Below, in pieces: positions 23,290 to 30,958 of a DNA stretch of 40,733 nucleotides (its first letter is position 1; every line of letters starts with the position of its first letter). Origin of the DNA: Streptomyces sp. NBRC 110611. GTDB taxonomy: Bacteria; Actinomycetota; Actinomycetes; Streptomycetales; Streptomycetaceae. The notes beneath the pieces are model-generated. The model saw only the letters and a program-made list of their open reading frames with translations, did no database searches and had not been told where the DNA came from. The translations under genes were made by a program, and so were the position numbers. The DNA is taken from NCBI RefSeq assembly GCF_001590865.1, contig NZ_BBUY01000004.1, forward strand, positions 322,761-363,493. Direction: 5' to 3'.

Positions 23290-24627
23290 TTACGCGTCAC
23301 GGAACCGGTTGATCGCGTCGAGGTGCTCGGCGCGCATCTCCTCATCGCGGACACCCATCCCCTCCTCGGGCGCCAGCGCCAGTACGCCGACCTTTCCCTG
23401 GTGCAGGTTGCGGTGCACGTCGTACGCCGCCTGCCCGGTCTCCGCGAGGGAGTATGTCTTCGACAGGGTCGGGTGGATCTTCCCCTTGGCGATCAGGCGG
23501 TTGGCCTCCCACGCCTCGCGGTAGTTGGCGAAGTGCGAGCCGACGATCCGCTTCAGCGACATCCACAGGTAGCGGTTGTCGTACTCGTGCTGGTAGCCGG
23601 AGGTCGAGGCGCAGGTGACGATGGTGCCGCCCTTGCGGGTGACGTACACGGACGCACCGAAGGTCTCCCGGCCCGGGTGCTCGAAGACGATGTCCACGTC
23701 CTCGCCGCCGGTCAGTTCGCGGATGCGCTTGCCGAAGCGCTTCCACTCTCTCGGGTCCTGGTGGTGCTCGTCCTGCCAGAACTTGTAGCCCTCGGTGTTG
23801 CGGTCGATGATCGCCTCGGCGCCCATCTTCCGGCAGATCTCCGCCTTCTGGGCGGACGAGACGACACAGATCGGGGTGGCGCCGCCGGCCAGCGCGAACT
23901 GGGTGGCGTACGAGCCGAGTCCGCCGCTCGCGCCCCAGATCAGCACGTTGTCGCCCTGCTTCATCCCGGCGCCGTTGCGGGACACCAGCTGGCGGTACGC
24001 GGTCGAGTTGACCAGCCCGGGTGCCGCCGCCTCCTCCCAGGTCAGGTGCCGGGGCTTGGGCATCAGCTGGTTGGACTTGACCAGGGCGATCTCGGCCAGG
24101 CCGCCGAAGTTGGTCTCGAAGCCCCAGATGCGCTGCTCGGGGTCGAGCATGGTGTCATTGTGGCCGTCGGAGGACTCCAGTTCGACGGAGAGGCAGTGTG
24201 CGACGACCTCGTCGCCGGGGCTCCAGGCGTTGACGCCGGGGCCGGTGCGCAGCACCACGCCGGACAGGTCGGAGCCGATGACGTGGTACGGCAGGTCGTG
24301 CCGTTTGGCGAGCGGGGAGAGGCGGCCGTAGCGCTCCAGGAACCCGAAGGTGGGCAGCGGTTCGAAGATCGAGGTCCACACCGAGTTGTAGTTCACCGAG
24401 GAGGCCATCACGGCCACCAGTGCCTCGCCCGGTCCGAGTTCGGGCACCGGCACGTCCTCGATGTGCAGCGACTTGCGGGGGTCCTTCTCCTTGCTGGGCA
24501 GGCCGGCGAACATCTCGGCCTCGTCCTTGTGCACGGTCACCGCGCGGTAGGACTCGGGGAGGGGCAGCGCGGCGAAGTCGGCGCCGGTGGTGTCGGGCGC
24601 GAGGATTGCGTCCAGGATTGCGGTCAT
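23290..24627 (-). CDS. ccr: Crotonyl-CoA carboxylase/reductase
   Basis: 445-residue zinc-independent MDR enzyme that uses NADPH and CO2 to turn crotonyl-CoA into (2S)-ethylmalonyl-CoA. Seen: SSVNYNSVWTSIFEPLP (conserved Asn of the CO2 pocket), WGFETNFGGLAEIALV (the Phe-Glu pair near 171-172), NVLIWGASGGLGSYATQFALAGGATPICVVSSAQKAEICRKMGAEAIIDR (NADPH site) and the long DEHHQDPREWKRFGKRIRELTGGEDVDIVFEHPGRETFG segment typical of Ccr. First gene of the operon. The ATG at 24627 follows a long leader containing hairpins and a likely promoter near 24900. Also supplies ethylmalonyl-CoA for polyketide extender units. Confidence 0.96.
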   Translation of the reverse strand: MTAILDAILAPDTTGADFAALPLPESYRAVTVHKDEAEMFAGLPSKEKDPRKSLHIEDVPVPELGPGEALVAVMASSVNYNSVWTSIFEPLPTFGFLERYGRLSPLAKRHDLPYHVIGSDLSGVVLRTGPGVNAWSPGDEVVAHCLSVELESSDGHNDTMLDPEQRIWGFETNFGGLAEIALVKSNQLMPKPRHLTWEEAAAPGLVNSTAYRQLVSRNGAGMKQGDNVLIWGASGGLGSYATQFALAGGATPICVVSSAQKAEICRKMGAEAIIDRNTEGYKFWQDEHHQDPREWKRFGKRIRELTGGEDVDIVFEHPGRETFGASVYVTRKGGTIVTCASTSGYQHEYDNRYLWMSLKRIVGSHFANYREAWEANRLIAKGKIHPTLSKTYSLAETGQAAYDVHRNLHQGKVGVLALAPEEGMGVRDEEMRAEHLDAINRFRDA

Positions 24628-24821
24628 GGGTGCCTCCGGCGAAGTCCGTTGAGGGAAACGGCTTGAGGGAACGTCGGGGGTGGTGCGGCGGTGGTGCCGT
24701 CGGTTCGGCCGGGCGGCTGTGCTCGGCCGGGCCTCGCCTCGCCTGTGGTGTGTGGCCGGGGCGTGCGGGGCGCGGCGTGCGCGCGGTGCCTGTGACGCAG
24801 GCGTCCGGGCGGCCAGTCGTA

Positions 24822-24878
24822 CAGGACTGGTGCAGGACTGGTGGGACAGCCGGCGCGCGGTGGGTCTCTGCGCGCCGG
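24822..24878 (-). other. Structured ccr leader: tandem 11-mers and a hairpin
   Basis: CAGGACTGGTG is exactly duplicated at 24822-24832 and 24833-24843. CCGGCGCGC (24850-24858) and GCGCGCCGG (24870-24878) form a perfect 9-bp stem with an 11-base loop close to the predicted 5' end of the ccr transcript. The 521-base gap 24628-25148 otherwise holds the ccr promoter, a palindrome and a terminator; I see no gene in it. Confidence 0.5.
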
Positions 24879-24894
24879 CCGCCCGGACGCCCTC

Positions 24895-24923
24895 AACGTA
24901 TGACACCGCGTGCCAGTCCACAA
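24895..24923 (-). promoter_or_regulatory. ccr: Candidate ccr operon promoter
   Basis: Minus strand: TTGTGG (24923-24918), 17-base spacer, TACGTT (24900-24895). TAnnnT and TTG match the actinomycete vegetative consensus. Transcription start would be near 24888, giving a leader of about 260 nt. Confidence 0.45.
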
Positions 24924-24948
24924 GACACTGAGTGCCAACAATTTCTCT

Positions 24949-24961
24949 CAGATGTCATCTG
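24949..24961. promoter_or_regulatory. Perfect 13-bp palindrome upstream of the ccr promoter
   Basis: CAGATGTCATCTG, arms of six around one base, 26-38 bases upstream of the candidate -35. It is framed by a wider GTGCC (24932-24936) / GGCAC (24965-24969) inverted pair in an unusually AT-rich stretch. A good candidate site for the TetR regulator encoded upstream. Confidence 0.45.
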
Positions 24962-25016
24962 GTCGGCACGTATGAGCGCGGGATCCCTGATCGGAGGCGC
25001 GTCGGCCACACAAAGA

Positions 25017-25053
25017 AATCCCGTCGGCACACCTCGTGTGCGCCGACGGGATT
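25017..25053. terminator. Terminator downstream of the second TetR gene
   Basis: AATCCCGTCGGC (25017-25028) pairs perfectly with GCCGACGGGATT (25042-25053); the ACAC/GTGT inner pairing leaves a small GC bulge. Located between the regulator stop (25149) and the ccr promoter, so it probably insulates the ccr operon. Confidence 0.75.
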
Positions 25054-25148
25054 ACGCCATTCGGGTGAGGGTCGGGTCGCCCCTGGGTCTCCGGGCCGCG
25101 ATCATGTCCGTCCCCGTGGTCCGGGCACGTCGACTCCCGCTGCCCCCG

Positions 25149-25952
25149 CTACCGCCGGTCCTTGATCGCCTTGCGGATCGTGCGCATGACCTCGTCCAGC
25201 GGCGCGTCCGTACGGGCCACCGCGACCAGCACCTCGCCCTCCCGTGAGACGGCCGCCGGGGGCTGCTCCCCGGTGAGGGCGCGCCCCGCGCCGATACCGG
25301 CGCCGAAGGTCTCACGGACGATCTCGAAGGCGTGGTCCAGCTGGCTCTCCACATCGCCCTGCGCACCGGCCCGCAGCCAGCGGCGCAGGACGTGGTTGTG
25401 CGCGGTGACCACGGCGGACGCGGCGACCTCGGCGAGCAGCGGGTCGTCATCGCCCTCGCGGTGCGCGCCCTCGTCGAAATGGCCCAGGAGATAGCGGGTG
25501 AACAGCCGCTCGTAGCGGGCCACCGAGGCGATCTCGGCCTCGCGGAGCGTGGGCACCTCACGGGTCAGGCGGTAGCGGGCCACCGAAACGGCCGGGGAGG
25601 CCGCGTACATCCGCATGACCTCCTTGATGCCGCGGCAGACCGTGTCGAGGGGGTTCTCGTGCGGCGGGGCGGCGTCCAGGACGGCCTCCGCGCGGACCAG
25701 GGTGTCGTCGTGGTCGGGGAAGATCGCCTCTTCCTTGGAGCGGAAGTGGCGGAAGAAGGTGCGCCGGGCGACGCCCGCGGCGGCCGCGATCTCATCGACC
25801 GTCGTCGCCTCGTAGCCCTTGGTCGCGAACAGTTCCATCGCCGCCGCCGACAGTTCACGGCGCATTTTCAGCCGTTGTGCGGCCGCGCGGCGAGCGCCGG
25901 GAGTGCTGGTGTCGGGGGCGTCGGAAGGCTGCGTACGCGCGGGCTGGGACAT
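25149..25952 (-). CDS. TetR family transcriptional regulator
   Basis: 267 residues. The helix-turn-helix is about 25-75: MRRELSAAAMELFATKGYEATTVDEIAAAAGVARRTFFRHFRSKEEAIF. The C-terminal domain (TVCRGIKEVMRMYAASPAVSVARYRLTREVPTLREAEI) resembles regulators found beside ccr in actinomycetes. It is codirectional with, and just upstream of, the ccr operon but separated by a terminator and promoter, so control of ccr in response to an acyl-CoA is an inference from position. ATG 25952 was chosen; ATG 25970 would add six residues. Confidence 0.88.
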   Translation of the reverse strand: MSQPARTQPSDAPDTSTPGARRAAAQRLKMRRELSAAAMELFATKGYEATTVDEIAAAAGVARRTFFRHFRSKEEAIFPDHDDTLVRAEAVLDAAPPHENPLDTVCRGIKEVMRMYAASPAVSVARYRLTREVPTLREAEIASVARYERLFTRYLLGHFDEGAHREGDDDPLLAEVAASAVVTAHNHVLRRWLRAGAQGDVESQLDHAFEIVRETFGAGIGAGRALTGEQPPAAVSREGEVLVAVARTDAPLDEVMRTIRKAIKDRR

Positions 25953-26017
25953 GTGGGGACGGTACTGCATAATCCCCCGACCTGCGGCATGAGGTGCCGT
26001 TTCGGCCCCCGCGGGCC

Positions 26018-26078
26018 GGGGTGGACCGCCGTCCGGTTCCAGCAGTCCACCCCAGCCGCCCCCGGCCGGGCGGGGGCG
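26018..26078. terminator. Hairpins after the hydroxyacyl-CoA dehydrogenase gene
   Basis: CGCCCCC (26057-26063) pairs with GGGGGCG (26072-26078) across an 8-base loop, directly after the dehydrogenase stop; a second stem GGGGTGGAC (26018-26026) / GTCCACCCC (26045-26053) follows. Likely terminator and/or leader structure for the TetR gene. Confidence 0.5.
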
Positions 26079-26088
26079 CCGCCACGCG

Positions 26089-27954
26089 TCAGCGCCGGGC
26101 GTGCTCACGGAAGCCGCGGCCGGTCTTGCGGCCGAGGCAGCCCGCCGCGACGAGGTGCTCCAGCAGTGGTGAGGGGGCCAGTCCCGGGTCGCGGAACTCG
26201 GCGTGCAGCACCTTCTCGATTGCCAGTGACACGTCGAGGCCGACCACGTCGAGGAGTTCGAACGGGCCCATCGGATAGCCGCCGCCGAGCTTCATCGCGG
26301 TGTCGATGTCGTCCGGGGACGCGTAGTGCTGCTCGACCATCTTGACCGCGTTGTTCAGGTACGGGAACAGCAGCGCGTTCACGATGAAGCCGGCCCGGTC
26401 GCCGCAGTCCACCGGGTGCTTGCGGATCTTGGCGCAAACCGAACGCACCGTGGTGTGCACCTCGTCGGCCGTCAGAACCGTACGGACGACCTCCACCAGC
26501 TTCATCGCGGGCGCCGGGTTGAAGAAGTGCATCCCGATGACGTCCTGCGGACGCGAGGTGGCGCGGGCACAGGCGATGACGGGCAGCGAGGAGGTGGTGG
26601 TGGCCAGCACCGTGCCCGGCTTGCAGACCGTGTCCAGTGCCCGGAACAGCTCCTGCTTGACGGCCAGGTCCTCGGCCACCGCCTCCACGGCCAGGTCCAC
26701 GTCCGCGAACGCGTCCAGGGACCCGGCCGGGGTGATCGACGCCAGCGCGGCGTCCCGGACCTCGGCGGTCAGCCGGCCCTTCTCCACCGAGCGCGCCATC
26801 GACCGGCCGATCCGGGCCTTCGCCCGCTCCGCCTTCTCCAGGCCGCGGGCGGCCAGCACGACCCGGTAGCCGGCCCTGGCGAACACCTCGGCGATACCGC
26901 TCGCCATCGTCCCGGAGCCGGCCACGCCGACCGCGGCGACCGCCCGGCCGCCGACGGGGGTACCGGTGGCCGCCGGGGTCTCGGCGTCCGGGACCACCGT
27001 GGCTCCCCCGGCGTCCGCGGGGAGGTGCCCCCAGCCGGGGGCGTCGTACGTGTAGAAGCCGCGGCCCGCCTTGCGGCCGGTCAGCCCCGCCTCGGCCAGC
27101 TGTCCCAGGACCGGTGCCGGCGCGTGCAGCCGGTCGTGCGACTCGGCGTACATCGCCTCCAGCACCGTACGGGCGGTGTCCACGCCGATCAGGTCGAGCA
27201 GCTCCAGCGGACCCATCGGCAGACCGCAGCCGAGCCGCATGGCGGCGTCGATGTCCTCACGGGTCGCGTACCGCGACTCGTACATGGCCGCGGCCTGGTT
27301 CAGATAGCCGAACAGCAGGCCGTCGGCGACGAATCCGGGCCGGTCGCCGAGGCCGATCGGGTCCTTGCCCAGATCGCGGGCGAGTTGCGTGACGGCCGCG
27401 ACCGCGGCCGGCGCGGTGAGCACCGAGGAGACCACCTCGACCAGCTTCATGGCCGGCACCGGGTGGAAGAAGTGCAGCCCCAGCACCCGTTCGGGGCGCC
27501 GCGATTCGGCCGCGAGACGGGTCACGGACAGGGCGTTGGTGCCGGTGGCGAGGATGGCGTCCGGACGCACCACCGCTTCCAGCTCGTCGAAGACCTGCCG
27601 CTTGAGCGCGTAGTCCTCGGGCACCACCTCGATCACCAGGTCGGCGTCCGCGGCGGCCCGCAGATCGGTGAAGGTACGGAAGCGGGCCAGGACGTCCCGG
27701 CGCTCGCGCTCGGTGAGCCGCTCGCGCCGCACCGCGCGGGCGGTGGCGGCTTCGAGGGCGGCCGCGGCCTTGCGGGCCGCGGCCTCGTCGGTGTCGATGC
27801 CGATGACCTCACGGCCGGCCCGGGCCAGTACCTCGGCGATACCGGTGCCCATGGTGCCGAGACCGACGACCGCCACGGTGGAAAGGGGCAGCGCGGAGGC
27901 TTCGGTGGAGAGGCCGGGGAGAGTGGAGAGATCAGGGGTGGACTGAGGGTCCAT
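26089..27954 (-). CDS. Duplicated 3-hydroxyacyl-CoA (3-hydroxybutyryl-CoA) dehydrogenase
   Basis: 621 residues made of two complete copies of the NAD-dependent 3-hydroxybutyryl-CoA dehydrogenase fold. Copy 1 (~28-300): VAVVGLGTMGTGIAEVLARAG, GLHFFHPVPAMKLVEVV, GRKAGRGFYTY. Copy 2 (~335-621): VGVAGSGTMASGIAEVFARAG, GMHFFNPAPAMKLVEVV, GRKTGRGFREH. Both keep the NAD loop and the catalytic His/Glu. It interconverts acetoacetyl-CoA and (S)-3-hydroxybutyryl-CoA, feeding crotonyl-CoA to ccr. The linker between the copies contains a palindromic element (27003-27033). The ATG at 27954 is preceded by AGGAG at seven bases. It reads toward the TetR gene and ccr operon. Confidence 0.92.
   Translation of the reverse strand: MDPQSTPDLSTLPGLSTEASALPLSTVAVVGLGTMGTGIAEVLARAGREVIGIDTDEAAARKAAAALEAATARAVRRERLTERERRDVLARFRTFTDLRAAADADLVIEVVPEDYALKRQVFDELEAVVRPDAILATGTNALSVTRLAAESRRPERVLGLHFFHPVPAMKLVEVVSSVLTAPAAVAAVTQLARDLGKDPIGLGDRPGFVADGLLFGYLNQAAAMYESRYATREDIDAAMRLGCGLPMGPLELLDLIGVDTARTVLEAMYAESHDRLHAPAPVLGQLAEAGLTGRKAGRGFYTYDAPGWGHLPADAGGATVVPDAETPAATGTPVGGRAVAAVGVAGSGTMASGIAEVFARAGYRVVLAARGLEKAERAKARIGRSMARSVEKGRLTAEVRDAALASITPAGSLDAFADVDLAVEAVAEDLAVKQELFRALDTVCKPGTVLATTTSSLPVIACARATSRPQDVIGMHFFNPAPAMKLVEVVRTVLTADEVHTTVRSVCAKIRKHPVDCGDRAGFIVNALLFPYLNNAVKMVEQHYASPDDIDTAMKLGGGYPMGPFELLDVVGLDVSLAIEKVLHAEFRDPGLAPSPLLEHLVAAGCLGRKTGRGFREHARR
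27003..27033 (-). repeat. In-frame palindromic element B (in the dehydrogenase linker)
   Basis: Coding strand: GGGGGCACCTCCCC, short interior, GGGGGAG; CTCCCC (27003-27008) pairs with GGGGAG (27019-27024). It is translated as GHLPADAGG, a different reading frame from the copy in mcd. It sits in the interdomain linker, about residues 308-318. Confidence 0.55.
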
Positions 27955-28244
27955 CGCGAGACTCCTGAGGGTGTTCCCCCGAGGGCAGGGGAGACGTGAC
28001 GACTGAGGGGTATGCGCCGACGCGAGCGCAGCACGGGCACAGCGGCTGGAGATGCGGCGGTGGGCCGCGGGGAGCCGCAACGCCACTGGCGGCGCCGGCG
28101 GTGCGGGAGTCGCGGCGGCCCTGTCCCGGGGCCGGGCCGTTTCTCCGTACTGGATGTCGTGCTGTGCGGTGCCGAACCGACGTCACCGAAAAACTGGCGG
28201 CTGCGTCACCAGGCCGCCCGAGCAGGGGTGCTGCTCGCCCAGAA

Positions 28245-28263
28245 GGTTAACCGGTGGGTAACC
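28245..28263. promoter_or_regulatory. Dyad in the dehydrogenase/HEAT divergent region
   Basis: GGTTAACC-GGT-GGGTAACC, arms matching at seven of eight positions, in a 396-base divergent gap (27955-28350). It is about 27 bases upstream of TAGGCT (28290-28295), a good -10 for the HEAT gene, so it overlaps the expected -35 region. I see no gene in the rest of this gap. Confidence 0.45.
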
Positions 28264-28350
28264 GAAGCGCCAGGGGTATTCCGGGTCATTAGGCTGTGGT
28301 GCAGGCCACGTCGCAGGGACCGGGACGGCCCGGCGGGAGGGAAGCGGCAA

Positions 28351-29076
28351 ATGGAAGACGCATTCCACGAGTTGACGGACCGGGTGCGGGCCGAGCTCCG
28401 CTCCCCACAGGATCTGGTCGCGTACGAGCGGTTGCTGGGACTGGCCCGGAAGAACTCGCCCGCCGGGCGGGAGGAGCTGGCCCAGATGCTGGTCGCCGTC
28501 GAACGCCCCCTGTGGGCCCGGGAGATCGCCGCGTTCATCCTCGGCTGCGCCGGCGACCGGCGCGCCTTCGAGACGCTCGTACTGCTGCTGAACTACCGCG
28601 ACCCGGTGCGCTGCGCCACCGCGGCGCACGCCCTCAGCCGCCTCGGCGACCCGCGCACCGCCCGCGCCGCGGCCGCGCTCGCCACCAACCCGCTGCGCAC
28701 CGCCTACGCCCTGCACCCCGTGCGGTTACTCGCCGAACTCCGCGCCCCGCAGTCCGTACCGGCGCTGGTCGCCACCCTGGAGCGGCTGCTGACCCCGCAC
28801 AACCCCTACTGGCGGGTGGCGCTCGCCTGCGTCGAGGGTCTGGGCGCGCTCGGCGACCGGCGCGCCGTTCCGGCCCTGTCCGCCGCCGTCGCCCACCCCC
28901 GGCTGGCCGCCGCGGCGGCGGCCTCGCTGGCCCGGCTCGGGGTCCACGACGTGCCCGGGCGGGACGGGGCCGGGGCGCGGGAGCCCGGGCCCCATGAGCC
29001 CGGGCCGGAGGGCAGCGCGGCAGGAGCCGGAGGGGACGACGCTCAGCCCGGGCCCGGCCCCAGCGCACGCCGGTAG
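28351..29076 (+). CDS. HEAT-repeat domain protein
   Basis: 241 residues, almost all helical. Repeats of the HEAT/PBS-lyase type: AREIAAFILGCAGDRRAFETLVLLLNYRDPVRCATAAHALSRLGDPRTARAAAALA, LAELRAPQSVPALVATLERLL, ACVEGLGALGDRRAVPALSAAVAHPRLAAAAAASLARLG. The last ~40 residues are Gly/Pro/Glu-rich and likely disordered. HEAT proteins are scaffolds; partner unknown. ATG 28351 follows GGGAGGGA. Its end overlaps the convergent GNAT gene by 34 bases. Confidence 0.85.
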   Translation: MEDAFHELTDRVRAELRSPQDLVAYERLLGLARKNSPAGREELAQMLVAVERPLWAREIAAFILGCAGDRRAFETLVLLLNYRDPVRCATAAHALSRLGDPRTARAAAALATNPLRTAYALHPVRLLAELRAPQSVPALVATLERLLTPHNPYWRVALACVEGLGALGDRRAVPALSAAVAHPRLAAAAAASLARLGVHDVPGRDGAGAREPGPHEPGPEGSAAGAGGDDAQPGPGPSARR

Positions 29077-29627
29077 CGCACCTCCGGGACGCTGCTGCCG
29101 TCGACCTCGTACGCCTCCTCCGCCCCGTCCGGTACGAACCCGGCCCGCTCGTAGAACCGCCGGGCGCGGTGATTGCCGCGTATCACCCACAGGTACAGCG
29201 TGCGGAAACCGTTCGCCCGCGCGCGGGCCGAACCGGCGGCCAGCAGCGCCCGTCCGACGCCGGTGCCGATCACCTCCGGCGCCACGTAGAGGGCGAACAC
29301 CTCTCCCGCCGCCGGCCCGGTCACGGACGCCGCCGACACCTCCGGCCCCGGGGCCAGGTCGGGGTCCCGGGCCGGCCCGACGCAGATCCAGCCGATGACC
29401 TCGCCGTCGTGCTCGGCCACCAGATCGCACATCTCCGGCGGCCGGCGCCCGAACCACGACCGCCGGTCCTCGGCGTCCTCGGCCGCACTCATAGCGTCGA
29501 GGTGGGACTGCGGCAGCAGCCCCCGGTACGCCGCCTGCCAGCCGCGCACCCGGACCGCCGAGACGGCGTCGATGTCGGCCTCGGTCATCTCACGTATTCC
29601 GACAGGTACTCCGGTCGTCTTCTGCAT
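29043..29627 (-). CDS. GNAT family N-acetyltransferase
   Basis: 194 residues. IREMTEADIDAVSAVRVRGWQAAYRGLLPQ is the typical N-terminal strand-helix, FALYVAPEVIGTGVGRALLAAGSARARANGFRTLYLWVIRGNHRARRFYERAGF holds the acetyl-CoA pyrophosphate loop (V-x-P-x-x-x-G-x-G-x-G/A, here VIGTGVGRAL) and motif B. Substrate amine unknown. The ATG at 29627 is preferred; an ATG at 29648 would add seven residues. Antisense overlap with the HEAT gene tail could couple their expression. Confidence 0.88.
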   Translation of the reverse strand: MQKTTGVPVGIREMTEADIDAVSAVRVRGWQAAYRGLLPQSHLDAMSAAEDAEDRRSWFGRRPPEMCDLVAEHDGEVIGWICVGPARDPDLAPGPEVSAASVTGPAAGEVFALYVAPEVIGTGVGRALLAAGSARARANGFRTLYLWVIRGNHRARRFYERAGFVPDGAEEAYEVDGSSVPEVRYRRALGPGPG

Positions 29628-29796
29628 CCGGCCATGGTGCGGCAACACCGGGACGCGATGTCACCCGCACGAGGGATAGTGGCGACGAGCGGGCGACGGC
29701 GGCGGGCGGGAGCGGCCAGGATCCGGGGTGGGACCACGCTGACCAGGCAGCGCGGGCAGTCCAGAGGGGAGAGCGGATGGCAACGCGGAGCAGGGT

Positions 29797-30072
29797 GTGC
29801 GGAGGCGGCGGACGCACTCGGGTTTCCCGGGCGCACCGTTGAGCCCCTGTGCGGGGCCGCACCTTCAGTGCGGAGGATGCCACGGAGACGGCCGGGTGGC
29901 CGGTGAGGTGCTCTGTGTGGACCGGAACGGGCGGGCCGGCACCGCCCTTTCCGAACACGGCTGCGCGGCCTGCGCGGCGCGCGGCTACTTCTGCCGGGCC
30001 GATCCGCCGTGCCAGGGAGGCCGGCAGGCTGGGGTGCCCGTCATCCCTGCCCGGGACCTGCCGCCGGTCTGA
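29797..30072 (+). CDS. Possible small Cys-rich zinc-ribbon protein
   Basis: 91 residues from a GTG preceded by CGGAG at a good distance. Eight cysteines, including QCGGCHGDG (a CxxCxGxG zinc knuckle as in DnaJ) and, 34 residues on, HGCAACAARGYF, a second CxxC. The pair of CxxC motifs could bind one zinc. Third-position GC of the conserved part is about 84%, lower than solid neighbours but fitting a coding frame. Not a family I recognise. The gap between the GNAT and SRPBCC genes is otherwise empty. It could be spurious. Confidence 0.4.
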   Translation: MRRRRTHSGFPGAPLSPCAGPHLQCGGCHGDGRVAGEVLCVDRNGRAGTALSEHGCAACAARGYFCRADPPCQGGRQAGVPVIPARDLPPV

Positions 30073-30183
30073 GCCCACCGGCCCGTTCCGGCCGCCGCCC
30101 CGGATTTTGGGCGTGCCACCGACTGGTGGTTGGCTTGGCGGCGCATCGCAGGACCGGCAGCCGACTACTGGAGGAAGACACAC

Positions 30184-30627
30184 ATGGGGCAGGTCGAGGC
30201 CACCACGCAGCGCGAGATCGCGGCGGACCCGGAGGACGTGTTCGACGCGCTCGCCGACTACTCCGGCATGCGCGGGAAGCTGCTGCCCGAGCACTTCAGC
30301 GAGTACGAGGTCCGCGAGGGCGGCGACGGCAAGGGCACCCTCGTCCATTGGAAGCTCCAGGCCACCAGCAAGCGGGTGCGCGACTGCCTCCTGGAGGTCG
30401 ACGAGCCGACCGACGGGCAGCTCGTGGAGAAGGACCGCAACTCGTCGATGGTGACCACATGGGTCGTCACTCCGGCCGGTGCGGGCCGGGCCAACGTGGT
30501 CGTCACGACCACCTGGCAGGGAGCGGGCGGGATCGGCGGCTTCTTCGAGCGGACCTTCGCGCCCAAGGGGCTCGGCCGGATCTACGACACGATCCTCGCC
30601 AACCTCGCCAGGGAGATGGAGAAGTAA
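30184..30627 (+). CDS. SRPBCC family (START-like) protein
   Basis: 147 residues, one helix-grip domain of the polyketide cyclase/dehydrase type: TTQREIAADPEDVFDALADYSGMRGKLLPEHFSEYEV at the start, VHWKLQATSKRVRDCLLEV in the middle strands, and the long C-terminal helix FFERTFAPKGLGRIYDTILANLAREME. It binds a hydrophobic ligand; function unknown. Start ATG 30184 has GGAGGA nine bases upstream. Confidence 0.88.
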   Translation: MGQVEATTQREIAADPEDVFDALADYSGMRGKLLPEHFSEYEVREGGDGKGTLVHWKLQATSKRVRDCLLEVDEPTDGQLVEKDRNSSMVTTWVVTPAGAGRANVVVTTTWQGAGGIGGFFERTFAPKGLGRIYDTILANLAREMEK

Positions 30628-30708
30628 CAGCGGGAGGGAGAGGTGAGCGGCCTCCGTCGCAGCCGCCACCGTGAGAGTGTGCCGCCGCACTCACCGATTC
30701 GGGTGGTT

Positions 30709-30739
30709 CCCGGTGGGCCGAACTCCGTGGCCCACCGGG
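30709..30739. terminator. Terminator hairpin after the SRPBCC gene
   Basis: CCCGGTGGGCC (30709-30719) and GGCCCACCGGG (30729-30739) give a perfect 11-bp stem with a 9-base loop, 82 bases after the SRPBCC stop. Confidence 0.65.
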
Positions 30740-30810
30740 TCACTTGCCCGGGGAGAGCGCCGAGGCGAGCCCAATAGGCGCCCGGGGCACCGCACTTGAG
30801 AACCTTCGTC

Positions 30811-30857
30811 GTGCGCCCCCGGTTGCGGCGATGGCCGCAACCGATGCGCGGGCGCAC
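30811..30857. other. Two-tier stem-loop upstream of the phosphatase gene
   Basis: Inner stem GGTTGCGGC (30821-30829) / GCCGCAACC (30834-30842) with loop GATG; outer stem GTGCGCCC (30811-30818) / GGGCGCAC (30850-30857). The asymmetric internal loop (CC versus GATGCGC) makes a shape unlike a plain terminator. It is about 100 bases before the ATG at 30959. Rest of the 331-base gap 30628-30958: the terminator above and no gene. Confidence 0.5.
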
Positions 30858-30958
30858 CACCCATTCGGCCTATTCGCGGAATGCCGCCCGCCGCACCACC
30901 GCGCGGCCGTACCGTGGTAGCGGTGGTGCAAGATCGGCGTACGGAGGAGTAACCGCCC

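Noticed and set aside
21250..24666. Very long open frame (over 1,100 codons) on the plus strand opposite ccr and ecm
   Set aside because: It is an antisense by-product of high GC content; the protein is compositionally odd and opposes two well-identified conserved enzymes.
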